From: Sclerodactyla briareus | Taxonomy: Eukaryota > Echinodermata > Holothuroidea > Dendrochirotida > Sclerodactylidae | Length of the DNA: 64,000 nucleotides | Assembly (NCBI GenBank): GCA_026419785.1 | Contig: JAODTK010004198.1 | Span: 115,454-179,453, forward strand | Direction: 5' to 3' | Shown here: one piece after another, positions 1 through 13,033 of the stretch | How positions within the stretch are numbered: the stretch's first letter is position 1 | Layout of the letters: each line of letters opens with the position of its first letter | Program-made: the position numbers and the translations under genes | The notes under the pieces: generated by a model | The model's input: only the letters and a program-made list of their open reading frames with translations | Databases searched by the model: none | Told to the model about the DNA's origin: nothing

Positions 1-3000
1 CCCACCTGTTCAAAAAATGCATTTCCCCTGGGGTCCTTATTGAAGATTATTCGGTCATATTTCTTCAATCAACTGTGGTATAAACATCTGTATCAGAGGA
101 TCAGTGTGACCGTCGTTAGAGACCATCTGAAATTCTCAGGCCCATTGAAGGAAAACAGCAAAGTGCATGCTGGAATATTCATGAAAAGAGTAAAGACTTT
201 CACTTGCTCATACTCTGAAAAGGGCTAACTGTATAATTGCGTCAAGGTGCGAGATAGGAGATGGCACAAGTTGGATAAATTGTTCAGAGAACTGACCTAT
301 GACGATGTTTTCCAGAGTTTGAGGTTCTGAGCCGGGCGGTTCACTGTTTTTTTTTATGGTTGTTGTTCCACAGTTCATTGATCCCATTGGGGTCAATATT
401 CCAAAAAATGTTTGACATTTCAGCACATCAAGACAGGGTTGGTAGTGCTGATGTAGTGCTTGGTGACCAATTCAGTATATACGAACATCAAAGAACCCCT
501 CAAAGACCAGGTTGACATCATAAGCTCCACCCACCCACCCAGTGACCCGCCTTCTTAAAAGTGAGGGGTGGGGAAGATGGCCTAATTTTCAAACATATAC
601 TGTGTGAAATATAATGGGACAATTTGCCCCCCCCCCCCATTCCCCAAATTTGTCAGGCCTGCTGCTTTGAAGAAACAGGTTGATCTCTATTGATGGTTCA
701 ATCTATTGGTGAAGTTACTAACACTTTTGAGACATGTGTTATGTAGCATCTCTCAGGTTTTTGGCTGTCCCATTGGCCTTCCTTTGTCATCTTTGACAGT
801 CTGTGGGTAATCCTACCCCCCCCCCCCCCCCCCCCTTACTGCAATCTAGAAACATAGCAAGCTGGCTCCCCATCCTTCAAATTGCCAGTTTGCTGCTTCA
901 AAGAAACAGGATGATTCTCTAGTTCTAAGATGAAGTTACATGTGTTAATATGTAGATAATATATCTCTCACATTTTCTCGCTCTCCCAGTATCCCTTCCT
1001 TCCTTTCTCACTTGTCTTTGACAGTCAGGGGAATATGCTGCAACCCCCAGCCCACAGGGGACATGACATTCTCTAACAACACGCTGATTTTGTTTGGAAT
1101 GATGGTTCGATGCCTGTCAACTTGGCCATTAAGGGCTCGGGGAGCTGTCGATAACTGCCTTGTATTTTATGTGGCCGCTCTTCCAAGACAGGCCTAACTT
1201 TTTTTCCCTGCCATAGTCTATGAATCATTTTGATGAGGCTGAGGACTTCCGAGTGTTTTCAGCCTTGCGCCGTAGTCAACCTACGGTTGATGTAAAATGC
1301 CCAGGAGGTGGTATTGAATGAATCATGGACAGATTGGCAGCACCATGAAAATGTTTTCATGCATATTTCGGAAGATTGATGCCAATTTGATAGTTTCTGA
1401 GATCCCGAAGACTTATTGGTTAACACAGATCTCCTTTCAGCTGAGAGACAGTAATTGTTTCGTTGACAGTTCAGGTTGAAACACTTCAATGCTGGGCTTG
1501 GCAATGCTTTAGTGCCGTAGGAGAAGGGAAATGTTGGAACTTGGAAGGTCGCCCAAAATGGTGCAGTCTTTCGTCTTTCCCCCTTGCCAACTTTTTCGCA
1601 ACTTTCTTGCCTCGTGTGGTTTGGCCCGAATCCATCACTCGAGGATGAATGCAGTACTTGGAAAAGTGTTCCAGCAGTTTTGTACAGCATTTCTAGTTCA
1701 ACTGCTATGCGGTGTGTGTGTGTGATGTATGTGTGTGTAAGTATGTTTGTTTGGGCCGAATCCGTCAGTCAAGGATGAATGCAGTACTTGAAAAAGTGTT
1801 CCAGCAGTTTTTGTAACAACAGCTCCTGGATTCAACTGCTGTATCCAAAGTGGGCTTTTGGGAGCACGTTTGTGACATAACAACCGATTCTACTTACAAT
1901 TCAATGTTTCATGTTAAACTTCTTACATGTACTTGTTGACATGTCATTGTTCATTGTCTTAACGTTTATCAAGTTGCTTTTCATACTGGAATATTGGAAA
2001 TTGGAAATAGAGAGATTAAGGATGACCTTGAAGTAGAGCTGGGCCAGTCGAGGGGAGGGGAGGGGAGGCGGGTTGGGCATGGGGGATAAGTTTATAGATG
2101 TGTTTATGTATCTAATACTCAGCCCGAGCTGAGCCTGAGGTGCCACCATGTGTTACATCCATGTGCTGTCTACCAAAAAAATCATCTAATCTGATGAACC
2201 ATCTTTGACAAAAAAAGAAAGAAGAAAAAAACACAAGAAAGGATTACAATTATGAGCATATATATCATTCATTTGGTGCTTTTTAACCACTTAGAGGCTT
2301 GGACATGGTCTCTTCATGATTTGCAAACGCTGAAGTTGCCAACTAGAATCAATGTAGATATGTACTGGACTTGCACGCCCTGAATACAAGGACTATGGCA
2401 CAACGATCCAAACCAAGTGCATATTTTGGTTTCAGCACGGACTACCATATCGTTTGTTCATTATTAGCCTCCCCCCCCCTGGCGCACACAAGCTTGAAGG
2501 CTTAATCCGATTATAGGCCCCAGATTTTATTAGCACAATCCATCAGTCGTATCAGTGAATAACTCAGACCATGGGCCTAATCAGGTGACTCGGCCTGACT
2601 TAGTGTATATGGGTACAGTTAGCTTGTATTAGAGCTCCGCACGGCGTTGCCTGCTGGTATAAAGTACACTATGCTAATCGTATATACACTGCACCTTCCA
2701 TATTCGGGTTGGGTGTGCGGGGGGTTTGAGTCAAAGGTGTGTCTTTCAATTATTGTATATTGATGCACTGTCCTCCTCAGTCACACGAATGATTACTTGA
2801 AAAAATGACCCACTCCTAGACCAACCTCTCATTTTCTACATATCCCAGTAAAATGCAATCGACAAGTGCTAAAATGGGGAAATGTAGGCCAATCTGGACC
2901 TATAATCCAGCATTTGTAAAGCAGAGTTGTTCTGTTGAGTAACCCTGTGACGCACAATACGATCTGAATCAGAACTTACAGACAAAATTGTTCACGAGAT

Positions 3001-4560
3001 ATCAATGAATAATCACATTCTCATGTAATCTATACCTATTCTGTCTAAATAGAAAGGCGCATAATGTAATGTTCACTGTGAATAGGTGACCTTCAGTGCC
3101 CCCCCCCCCCCCACTTTGCCCCCCCCCCCCCCCTGTGGACAGCAAATGTCATAACAGTGTAAACAACCTAGGTCTGTGAAAATTCAGTAAACTTAGTAAT
3201 AATCGCAGATCATGGAAGGGGGGGGGGCTTCGGCTGTTACGAGTGAAATGGCGAAAGGGTAAAGAAACAGATGGGGCGTTCATCAAATATGTATTGAGGG
3301 AACATTTCCCCTTCACTCTTCACCTGCCCACCCACACTGTCCTCTCCCAGGATTGCCCCCCTTGCGATATCCCTAATATCAACAATTTCTTCCTCCATGT
3401 TGAAAGATGAGATGCTGAATGTATATGTTTGAGGCCAGGATTCCATAGCTGGGGATGAATGTAAATATCACAGTTTCGTGAGTAAGGTACAAGCTGCGTA
3501 AGGATAATGTTATAGCCAATATACCTCATGTCCATGAATATAATGAATAATGAGGGTAGCTATTCCATTGAATGACAGGGCAATTGTTAACAGTGTTTAA
3601 TAGACATGTAGTAATTTTGTCTTCTTTGTGCTTGTTAGACTGTAGCGATAATGGCTCAAGTTTTGCAGCCATACCCAGCTCATCCAGACTTTTTTCACAT
3701 GTGCGTGTCATGTGAAATTTCAACTTCAGCAATGCCATGCTGTATTCATTCTTGTGGAATCCTAGCCTGATGCAGCTGCGATTACTATGACCAATCATTG
3801 GACCAGGATGGACCGTCACTCGTCCACATGTACGTCATACAACTCGCAAATATACACCTCTATCACAACAATATGCCTTGATACTGCACAAAAATGTTGC
3901 ACAAAACGAAACATAAATCTGACGTACTGTACCATTCACTGTGAATGAAAGGGAATGCCTTGCGATTGTGTAGGGAATGTGAATGATGCACCCTCAATTT
4001 TATCAGTGCCGACCATCTGGTGGAAAGTCACCGTACCCTGAGTAATGGTTAATTGGTAAATGACTGATTAATGATGCACGTCGCCGAGGGGTCTATAGTG
4101 GACAAATGATAGGCGTATAACAGGGCCATCGGTCTATTTCAACTCCGTCAAGTTGAACCTCTGTGTTATTGCCTAAGTACAATGAAGACCCGCCTGTCAG
4201 GGATGAGTGCGAGGCCTACCAACGATGTCCAATAATAATAGCCTAGCTGTCCCCTGCATGCTCGTTAACGGCGATAATCGATGGGAGATCGGCCCATCTA
4301 TCAGGAGGCCAGTTGACAGAATAATATACGTAATAGTCCTCGCCCATGTAAATGCTCCTGTCTGGTCATGGGCGGATCATAATTTACTGTCAGAGGCTTG
4401 TGATGAGTACATTCCAATTTTGCAAGCAAAAAATCATACAGATTTATTTTTCCTTCAGCCGATTACCTGGGAGTGTTTGGTAAGGCTGCATACATACAGT
4501 ATAAAAGCAGCGCAGACCATTGAGTGGTCTGAACGCAGGGATTGTAAAAGTCTATTTCTT
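1..4560. other. Unrecognised intergenic sequence
   Basis: I see no supported gene here. Open frames are short and lack domain-like composition. Visible landmarks are poly-C runs (about 630, 816-835, 3101-3133), a 132-bp-spaced direct repeat at 1621-1850, and a GT-rich patch near 1710-1740. The longest frame near the right edge (4207-4578, +) resembles nothing I know. Confidence 0.5.
1621..1850. repeat. Direct repeat pair, about 132-bp spacing
   Basis: Two copies of a roughly 90-bp sequence sharing 'atgaatgcagtacttg' and 'aagtgttccagcagtttt' lie at about 1621-1710 and 1753-1845. They are separated by a GT-rich stretch. The copies differ by scattered substitutions, so this is an old local duplication or two copies of a dispersed repeat. 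Confidence 0.75.
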
Positions 4561-4562
4561 AG

Positions 4563-4860
4563 GCACAGTCACACGTAACAATAAAGTTATAGCGACGCTC
4601 ACACACAAACCCAGTTGCACCGGTCCCACCAAGAACGATAACAATGAAACATGACTCAATTTGTGAGCGATAAATCTAACGGATCTGAACGTTAAAACTT
4701 TTGACCAATCAGGAGAATGCTTACATTTGACATCACAAATTATTCAGCTCCCGGCCACTGTCATTGTGGGTTCTATCGCTATAGTGTAGCCACTCCAATT
4801 TTATCGTTAAAGTTATCGTTATAGTATATTGTTTTTGTTACAGTGTGCAATTCTAGATCA
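4563..4860. mobile_element. Candidate MITE with degenerate inverted ends
   Basis: The left end (cacagtcacacgtaacaata) and the reverse complement of the right end (gcacactgtaacaaaaacaa) resemble each other. Both are followed inward by 'ataactttaacgat'-like motifs in opposite orientation. No open frame is inside and I could not identify a clear target-site duplication, so this stays tentative. Confidence 0.35.
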
Positions 4861-5470
4861 CATTCCCTGTTGGACATTAAAAACAACTACCATAAAACAT
4901 TTTTTGTTGGCTCACACAAGTTTAAATGCAATGAAATGACAAACTTCCTCCTTCCAGTATTGTTCCTCAGCTCTCACGACTTCGATAAAATTTTCAGTCA
5001 AAGCTAAAGAGGTAGCACGGTTTGTTTGTTTTTATTTACTTTTCCAAAAATGTCAATCTGATGCTAGGAAGGACTATGGTTTGTTCTTGGTCACCGCCTT
5101 TTAATTTGGGTTGCATAGTACAGTAATAGCAAATATGTGCCAAATCATTTCCAAGGTACCCAGGGGTCATTATCAGGCTAATTGGCATTAATTAAAGTGA
5201 ATCAACAGCATTTATGCTTAAAATAGGTAAATAAGATGTAATCGTACATGGAAAGGTGTTAAAGTCATTCCAGATGTTATTACGGGCGTGGGACTACACA
5301 AATCTGAGTCAATAAAATCTTTTGGAACCATGGCCAATATATATTCTGAGTACTTTAATTGACTAAGGAATAAAAATAACATGTGTATTTCTCAAAGGCA
5401 CCAATCATCTCCAGCGAGAAGAATAAAATGATGGTGCATTTTGTGTAGTTTTCAATAGTTTCAGTTTTAA

Positions 5471-6342
5471 CTAGACATTGGGTCGGCGGGTAAACGACCC
5501 ACGTGTATATCCCACTTTTGAGCAATCATAGAGAAGAAGTATCTAAACCCATAAAGAACCCCATTTGGTCAGAAACCAAGACAAACTTCATCCACCAAGT
5601 GTTGTGTGTAATCCATGGGTGTTAATAGGCAGACATTAGTGCAAATTTGAAACATGATGGCTTTGAAATGACTCTAAAAAATGTAGCCCCCATCCACCAA
5701 GTTCGTTCAAATCTGACAAAAGTTGGACAATTAGCCCAGAAAATTTGCAAGTTTCACCTCCGAGGACCTTGAAATGACCCCACATTTTTTGGATGCAAAT
5801 ATAGTCGTCCCACAAGTTTCGTTCAAATCTTTCAAAGTTTGGAAAATTGCAAAATTTCGCACATTTGACCTTTGACGACCTTGAAATGACCCCACATTTT
5901 TCGAAATCAACTATACTCCCTACCCACCAAGTTTATGTTCAAATCCGATAACTGAAAATTAGCGAAAATTTGCCAATTAGCGGCTCCCAGCATTGCAGCG
6001 ATGCCCAACGTTCCGAACTCATCAAGATTCACGGAGGGCGACAAGTTGTACCAAGTTTCAGATAATCGGATGAAAGCTGAAAGAATTATTGCGCTAACGG
6101 GAATCTTCCAATCGTGGAAATTATGCAAATTAGCGGATCCCGTTAATGTGGCGACGCCCACTTTCGAACTCATCCGAGATTTCACTAAGGCGAGACATGT
6201 GTGCCAGTTTCGCTCAAACGGACAAAGTGTTGGAGAGTTATTGCGCTTACAAGAAACGCAGCGGACGCGGTGGCGGAGGCGGCGGATGCGGAGAACCGGC
6301 GAAGGCCCAAACCATAATATCCCCGAAGTGGGGATATAATAA
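5471..6342 (-). mobile_element. Helitron-like repeat, near full length
   Basis: Read on the minus strand, the element begins with TTTATTATATCCCC at the 6342 side. It ends at 5471 with a GC-rich hairpin (GGGTCG paired with CGACCC) just before AATGT and CTAG. The interior repeats the family phrases 'ccttgaaatgacc' and 'ccaccaagtt'. Open frames inside (such as 5907-6374) are low-complexity shadows and encode nothing recognisable. It is one of the two most complete copies in the window. Confidence 0.65.
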
Positions 6343-6461
6343 AGCAATAACTCGATGCTTCGTAGTTGAAGCATGCATACTATTGACTGAGATACCAGTG
6401 TAATCAGGTCATAGGTGAATATGCAAATCGTGGAAGCACGGGATACAGATGACCTTATACC

Positions 6462-6862
6462 CAGGGCTCGGCAAATGCGCGATCGCGGTTTTGCGGCGAA
6501 AATTGCCCTTTTCGCAAATCATTGGTTTTGGTAATTTGGGATTTAAAAAAAGAAAAAAAACTGAAAAACGAACGAAATTGGTGTCGAATAAGTCAAAGGA
6601 TTGGCCAATTCAAAGCAGTAATTATTGTGTGTATTATTTTTTCTGCTAAATAGAACAACTTAAAAGAGTATTATTTCTTTCATGTTTTTGATCACATAGT
6701 TTAGCAAACAAATGGCCTGATTGGCGGCCAGTTTCGCCATGATAATTCTTACAAATACGATCATGTTTTTTTGCGATTGGATCGCACTTTTTTTTCCTTT
6801 TTTTTTTCAAAGTGCGATGCGTTTTTTTTGTCCTCGAAATCGCGCATTTTGTCCGAGCCCTA
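6462..6862. mobile_element. hAT-like MITE, about 400 bp
   Basis: The left end reads cagggctcggcaaatgcgcg. The right end is its inverted counterpart, gcgcattttgtccgagccct. The flanks (ccttatacc on the left, ctctatacc on the right) agree at 7 of 9 positions, as an old roughly 8-bp target duplication would. The interior is AT-rich with poly-A/T and no transposase. CAGGG-type ends with 8-bp duplications are typical of hAT elements. Confidence 0.7.
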
Positions 6863-8012
6863 CTCTATACCATGGGATTCTCATTAATCAGGTTATATTC
6901 AATCATTTTACAAATTCCTACAATATTCGTGGATTTCACAATTGATGTTTTGTACAATAGTAAAACATTAAGTGGCAACAAATCTAAACATTCTTGGAAG
7001 TCTTTGCCCGCAGTTGCCTGGTCGTTTACAATTGCGCTTATTCTTCCATCAGCAGAACTGTAGCTATTCTGACCAGCGACTCATTAGCGGCTGTTATACA
7101 CTGACCTCAAAACAAAGTTTTCAAGCTTAACGTTAATAAATTGTGCCACGGGCATAGGGTTGGCCGAGGGTAACTTGTTTGCCCAACTGATGGAATTGCA
7201 CAGCTCTTTTCGAACCAGCTCCTAATTTCACACCTTGAGCCTACCCTCCCCTCATATAACAGAATACATGTGTGCAACACTCTGTCTGAGGAATCACAGT
7301 ACACCCTCAACTATCCAAACTTTTAGGTGACGCAGGCTGCGGTTGCCGGATAAACCGGATAAAAGTGTGATCATTGTTGGGGATTCGTATTTTAATTAGA
7401 TTGTCTTAGCTCTGACCCTGTTTGGGGAGTACTCAAATAGAGATGGCAGGGGTGGATGAGCCGAGGGATCTCTTATTAATTAAATGCCCGTCACAGACTC
7501 GCCGGAGCGCAATGTGGATGGCTCACCGATCTCCAAGTAGCGTCGCATTACAGGGGGACAAATTGTTTGGATTGTCCTCGCAGAGTGGAAATTGGTGCTT
7601 TTAGCGTAATACGATCGCAAGGAGGGGAGTGGGCGCGTAATGAGCGTGTGAAGGAAGTTGAGGCAAGTGGTTTATTTATGTCATCCGTCAATATTAGATC
7701 TCCGGGGGAATGTGTACAGGTAAATTATATGGTCATTGGTCGTTTATCGTGATCGAGGGTTGCCGCAGTGTACTGTACGCTGATACGAACACAGTGTCAT
7801 TCTTCTCTCTAATGGCCAAGGCTCATATTTTGATTCACAAGAAATATTCTTGTCAGGAGGTCATTGACGTGAGTGTGGCAGAGTTTAGAGTGGAATTATC
7901 TATCAATTGTGAATGGCCCATTTGAGGCTTTTTAGAACTAAGATTGCTCCAGATTTTCACCTCCAAGTGTGTGAGCGATATCCTACAATGAGGGTGATAC
8001 TAAGAATTTCAA
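6863..8012. other. Unrecognised unique sequence
   Basis: No gene, RNA or repeat is recognised. Three overlapping short plus-strand frames between 7422 and 7925 lack domain character and are likely chance. Confidence 0.4.
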
Positions 8013-8693
8013 TTTAGCTCATTGTGACTTATTGGGGAACTTAGCTCATTGTGACTTACGCAGGAGTTTAGCTCATCGTGACCTCACTTGGGAGCTTATA
8101 GCTCATTGTGACTTACGAAGTTATGCAGGAGTTTAGCTCATTGTGACTTACTCAGGAGTTAGCTCATTGTGACTTACTCAGGAGCTTAGCTTATTGTGAC
8201 TTACTCAGGGCTTTGATAGCTCATTGTGACTTACTCAGGAGTTAGCTCATTGTGACCTCACTTAAGAGCTTATAGTTCATTGTGACTGACTCGGAGCTTT
8301 GCTCATTGTAACTTACTCAGGAGCTTTGTTCATTGTAACTTACTCAGGAGCTTTGCTTATTGCAACTTACTCAGGAGCTTTGCTCATTGTAACTTACTCA
8401 GGAGCTTGTTATTGAACTTACTCAGGAGCTTTGTTCATTGTAACTTACTCCGGAGCTTTGCTCATTGTAACTTACTCAGGAGCTTAGCTCATTGTAACTT
8501 ACTCAGGAGCTTTGTTCATTGTAACTTACTCAGGAGCTTTGTTCATTGTAACTTACTCAGGAGCTTTGTTCATTGTGACTTACTCAGGAGCTTTGTTCAT
8601 TGTAACTTACTCAGGAGCTTTGTTCATTGTAACTTACTCAGGAGCTTTGCTCATTGTAACTTATTCAGGAGCTTAACTCATTGTGACTTACTC
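8013..8693 (+). repeat. 27-bp minisatellite, about 25 units
   Basis: The consensus is 'gagctttgttcattgtaacttactcag', 27 bp. Because 27 is divisible by three, the array leaves a chance open frame (8406-8717) with a nine-residue periodicity; I do not regard it as a gene. The left part carries 'ttgtgactta', the centre and right carry 'ttgtaactta', and the last unit reverts to 'tgtgac'. Left units vary in length while central units are homogeneous. Confidence 0.95.
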
Positions 8694-9089
8694 AGGACTC
8701 AGATCTTGGTTGTTTGAGAGACCCTCTTTTCCTTTGGTCACAGATCTTCAAGAGGTGGATTGTGGTCTTGTGTAATTGCCGTCGCCATCATTTGCATGAT
8801 GTCATGTAGTTCAGCCTAAAATGAAACTATGAGTTGTGGATTACTATTGTGTCACCATACTTTAGGAAATAATTCATTACTCAAAGTACAGCTGTAGACA
8901 GAGAATCGAAGTACTGCAGGATTACAAAATTGTGACAACATTACTACTAGTTATGCCACATTTCTTCCAAGTGACCGCCAGTACCTACTGCTGTGATGAG
9001 ATGAGAGGCCGGGAGTGGGGGAAGCATCTAATTGTTTTGGGGTGGTGAAAGTATCTCAGCCTTGTGAAATCAGTCAGTACTATCATTAA

Positions 9090-9235
9090 CTAGAGGTGTG
9101 CTGGCGGGTAAAACCGTCGACAGGAAAAACCCCGCTGAAATGACCTTTGTGAACCTCATTAGGAGAAAGCAAATTAAATCATGTCTATTTGACCTCCGGT
9201 GACTTTGAAATGATCTCCCTGTTGTTCAGCACTAG
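9090..9235 (-). mobile_element. Helitron-like repeat, 3' end fragment
   Basis: The minus strand ends with a hairpin-like GACGG/CCGCC segment, nine bases (AGCACACCT), then CTAG, matching the 3' end of the family. Inward are 'tgacctttgtgaacctc' and 'tttgacctccggtgac', degenerate versions of the internal repeat. The rest of the element is missing. Confidence 0.55.
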
Positions 9236-10440
9236 CTGCAGTCCACATTTCCCAAGTATAGGTTTTGCTTATTTATTTGATAGTTGTTATAGTTATTAGA
9301 TAGATATTGAAGTTTAGCAGTAATAGACCACCCCCACCCACCCCATGTTTTTTCCTCTAGGAAAACTTCAGGAATATAGCTACTGATTAGGTGTCTTCTC
9401 ATAATCACTTTAAGCATAGACAAGGGTCGTTTATCCCATAGCCCAGCAGTCAGAAAGTTTTCATTCCTTGCTGCTCTGGACATATCTGTTACAGTAATGG
9501 GGCTAGGGTTACCTTCATCGTGCAGCCGGATTTGTCACCACTTCAACTGTACAGTAAAATGCGCAGGCCTTGAGAATAATACAATTATTCATCTAACAGC
9601 AGCCCAACAGGTAACAAGCAGACCCAGAGTATCAGTTCAAACACAGGAATGCAAGGCTCTCCTCTGCTAGTGTGAGACTGATTGTTGCTGTTCCGGGTGG
9701 CTCGTCATCCCATTATCCAATTCCAGTGGGCCATAATCACGTTGAGTCTGTCGTACGTCAGGCGGAGCTACACATGACACACGGCCAAGGTGACGGGGCC
9801 CCCCCTGTTGTGGAGTTGACATTTCACACTCTTGTTTGACGACCCTGTCAATGTGTGACACCTTCGTGAAATCGCTGACAGCTAGTGATTCCCAGCCGGC
9901 AAGCAGTGATCAAAGCCTACCTTCTCAGATTTATTTTGTCTTTGCCTGGAGAACTGATTTATTCTTTGTTGTAATAATAACAACAATAATTAAATGCTAG
10001 TGATATCAATCATATACTACTGTGGGATAATAACAGGTAGGGGTAGTTTGCAGATCACAAATTTAGGGTATTATCAGGTATGGTTCTACAGGACTCCAGG
10101 GGAGCTACGGACCCCCAAATTGTTCTGCACCCCCCAAATTTTGTCTATGGCATGCAGGGAAAAGTCTCCAAATAGTAAGACAGTGATTTAATGCCATTTT
10201 GCAGCTGGAAAAAGCCTTTTCCAGTGATCTGGGAGGTCATAACTTAATAACAAAATATTCTCGACCGCTCTATGGGTGTAGTGCAGTGGAAAAAGCATGC
10301 CATCGATTTAAATAAAGAAGGGCTGAGAAAAACCCCCAAAAAAACAACAACAGAGTATCGTGGTTGGACAAGCTAGTGAAAGATATAGGGGCCATGTGAT
10401 TAACCCTTTGAGGCATTCAAAGAGTGGTAGAACTCTTTAT
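9236..10440. other. Unrecognised intergenic sequence
   Basis: No supported gene. Short minus-strand frames at 9232-9483 and 9667-9861 show no domain, and no strong repeat was recognised. Confidence 0.4.
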
Positions 10441-10447
10441 AGCCTTC

Positions 10448-10543
10448 TCAGAAAATGAACTGGAGATGAAGGGGTTCTTCATAAAGCCCACCTCCTCAGA
10501 AAATGAACTGGAGACTGAAGGGGTTCTTCATAAAGCCCACCTC
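10448..10543 (+). repeat. Tandem duplication of a 48-bp unit
   Basis: Two adjacent nearly identical copies share 'tcagaaaatgaactggaga' and 'ggggttcttcataaagccca' and differ by about one base plus a one-base indel. The duplication is therefore young. No function is apparent. Confidence 0.9.
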
Positions 10544-10599
10544 ATAAAAGGGTTTTGCCAGTTTTTTTTGGACAGGCTGTTGTCTACGTCCCTAAAAAA

Positions 10600-12010
10600 A
10601 AAAAAAAAAAAATGTATGTGTTGGTGCAAGCATCTAGGTAAAAATTTGCTATGGGGGAGTTTAATTTCTGAGTTTTTGAAGTTGAGTTTTGTCAGAGAAA
10701 TCTCAATCCGAACCATTTCCATTTCTTCCCTCAATTCAGTTTGATCCCACACTCCCACTTCTCCCCCCCCCCTCCCCCCTGTCCCTAGCACCTGGCAGAA
10801 ATGAAAAAGAACAAGCAAAATGATGGAAAAGATGTGAGAAAGTGTATGTGTGAACCTGGAACCACAATAAAATGGCCTCCCCTAGTAATTTAAACGAAGT
10901 TTGAACCCCCCACCTCCAATCCCACACCCCTACCCAATGGCCAACGCCTCTATACCGTAGGGACTCCACTGTCAGTATTTGTATGTTAGCCTCAGCGTAA
11001 TGAATGTGGTCTCTTCCAGTTGGCTTCAGGTGCAAACGGTAGTTTCTCTCAGGATGTCGACGGGACAGATATAGAGGCTCTGTCAGTCACCACCGGTAGA
11101 CCACAAATTAGTTTAGCTGTGAGCAGCGTCACCACAATGGCGCATCACACTTTAGCATGCTCTTGAAGACCGGCCACACCCAGGATGGCGATAATCACAG
11201 GAATGCTCATGACGCGACTCTGGTCAGAGACGGCGCGAGGGAACATAGCAGACATCAAAGCCTTCGGACACGGTCGAGCTTTTGTTTAATCTCGAAAATC
11301 ATTTGCCTGCTGCAGAGACTCTTGTAGAGGCAGGGATAAGGAGTTTAAGTCTCTGTGAAGGACACCATGAATACTGGAAACTAGGAAGGCTATGTTTACT
11401 GTCAGCCGTAATTGATTCATACCAGGAAACAGAAAGCCCCTTCGATCTCGATTGAAATCCGACGGAGGGACTGCACTGAGTGAGCTAACGAGTATCCTGT
11501 ACTGCTTTCCTGGAGTCTGAGGCTATACTCTGATGAAAGCCGTGGGAATTAATCGTTGGAGACAGCCCTTTCTCGGGTTGGACGTTGGGAGTGCAGTGAT
11601 CGTAAGTACAGAGGCGGACAATAAGAGTACCTCTGCCAAAAGTATTAATAGGCACCCCATAGGCAGGATTGGGCGGGATTATTCGCCGGTCTGCAAATAT
11701 TAGTAACCACATGTGGTGATGATAATCAGGGTTTGATTGGAAAACAGGCAATTAGCATCAATCTATAGCAATCTGATTTGCTTGCTCACGATTCTAGGAA
11801 TCGACAGAACCAGTTGCGATCCGTTGTTCGCTTTATTATTTTATATTATTTTTCTTCCGTTCATTGCACCAGGAGGAGGAACCGAGACTGCTCGTGTTGG
11901 TGTTGTAGAAGACGTTACGTAGCGGGCAGCTCTCCGTGCAATATAGCAGGTCCTGCGAGAGTTCATCGGGTGAATTGAGGGACAGAGGGGTACAACCAAG
12001 ACATTCCAGT
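10600..12010. other. Probable upstream region of tetraspanin A
   Basis: Apart from homopolymers (poly-A at about 10596, poly-C at about 10765) I recognise no repeat here. The stretch lies directly upstream of the possible first exon, so it is the natural place for the tetraspanin A promoter. I see no convincing TATA or initiator and do not call one. Confidence 0.3.
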
Positions 12011-12014
12011 CACC

Positions 12015-12077
12015 ATGGGTAAGACACTCGTTGGGCTCCTGGCCAAGATCATCTCTTCGTGGTCAACTTCAGTTGTG
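12015..12077 (+). CDS. Possible first coding exon of tetraspanin A
   Basis: An ATG in a strong start context (gtcaccATGG) opens a frame beginning MGKTLVGLLAK and running about 21 residues to a good donor (GTGAGT at about 12079). Tetraspanins normally start with a short cytosolic tail, so position and size are plausible. The join to the next recognised exon (13509, phase 0) works only if one G of the GGG at the donor is removed, the same type of defect seen elsewhere in this gene. Nothing in the peptide itself is diagnostic, so the exon is an inference from position. Confidence 0.35.
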
Positions 12078-12348
12078 GGTGAGTCGACCATGATGGTATT
12101 GTCATCAGTCTTTCGTCCATTTTTAAGCACGACGGGGGTGGAGATGGGAAATGGGGGGAGTGGGGGGGGGTAGGGCAAAGTGAGGATGTTGAAGGAATTG
12201 ACCAATACTATGACTCGGATGCCTTTTCTCACAGTCTCCTCAAGGATGATCAGTCAATGCGTAATGCCCACCTGCACATGGCCAGAGTACCTGCTCCTCA
12301 TGGCTGTAGGATCATCTAGGCCAGGTGTCAATGTGAGTGTGCGTCATA

Positions 12349-13033
12349 AAATTATATCCCCACTTTGGGATATTGTGGTTTTGGCAGCGTCGTCTCCGCT
12401 GACGCCGCCGGAAAATTTCTGTGTTAGCGCAATAACTCTTTAACACAATGACCAATTGACACAAAACTTTGCACACATGTCCGCCCTTACAAAATCTTGG
12501 ATGAGTTCGAATGTGGGCATCATCAACGAAACTGATTGATAGTGTTTGTACAATTAAACTCTCTAGTGCCTTGTCCGATTCCATATGAAACCTTGCACAC
12601 ATGATTCTCTGATGAAAATCTTGATTGGGTCAAAAGTGGGCATCGCCCGACCGCTCTGGTGGCGGCCATTTTGATTTTTCACGAAACCCGCTTATTTGCA
12701 AGTTCTGAAGCATGGCGATCATTTTGAGACCACTTTTGTTCTTTTGTGAAATTTCTACAAAACAGAATTTTCCGCTGATTTGCATGTTGCGGAACAAAAC
12801 AATTTTCAGACCAGATTTTGCCCCATAGGACCCCACCCCATTTCAAATTTCTGACAGAACCATGTTAATGCAGATTGCATATTTTGGAGAATGGTGTGTG
12901 CATTGGAACCAACCTCCCACTTTCCTGGGTCATAAATTCCCTCCTGATAAGAAAACAAGGCGAACATATCACCCTCTGATTGATCGAAAGTGGGGATATA
13001 CACGTTGGGGGGTTACCCCCATGCGATGTCTAG
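12349..13033 (+). mobile_element. Helitron-like repeat, near full length, in tetraspanin A intron
   Basis: It begins attatatccccactttgggat, including a small hairpin, and runs through family phrases 'gcgcaataactcttt', 'cacacatgtccgccctta' and 'gatgagttcgaatgtgggca'. It ends 'ggggatatacacg', a hairpin GGGGG-TTA-CCCCC, nine bases (atgcgatgt), CTAG and a T. The hairpin stem differs from the usual GGCGG/CCGCC but still pairs. No coding capacity. Confidence 0.7.

Noticed and set aside
4207..4578. 123-codon plus-strand frame
   Set aside because: No recognisable motif or splice evidence; it overlaps the edge of a candidate MITE.
8406..8717. A 103-codon open frame with nine-residue repeats
   Set aside because: It is a by-product of the 27-bp minisatellite; no start context, signal or domain supports it.
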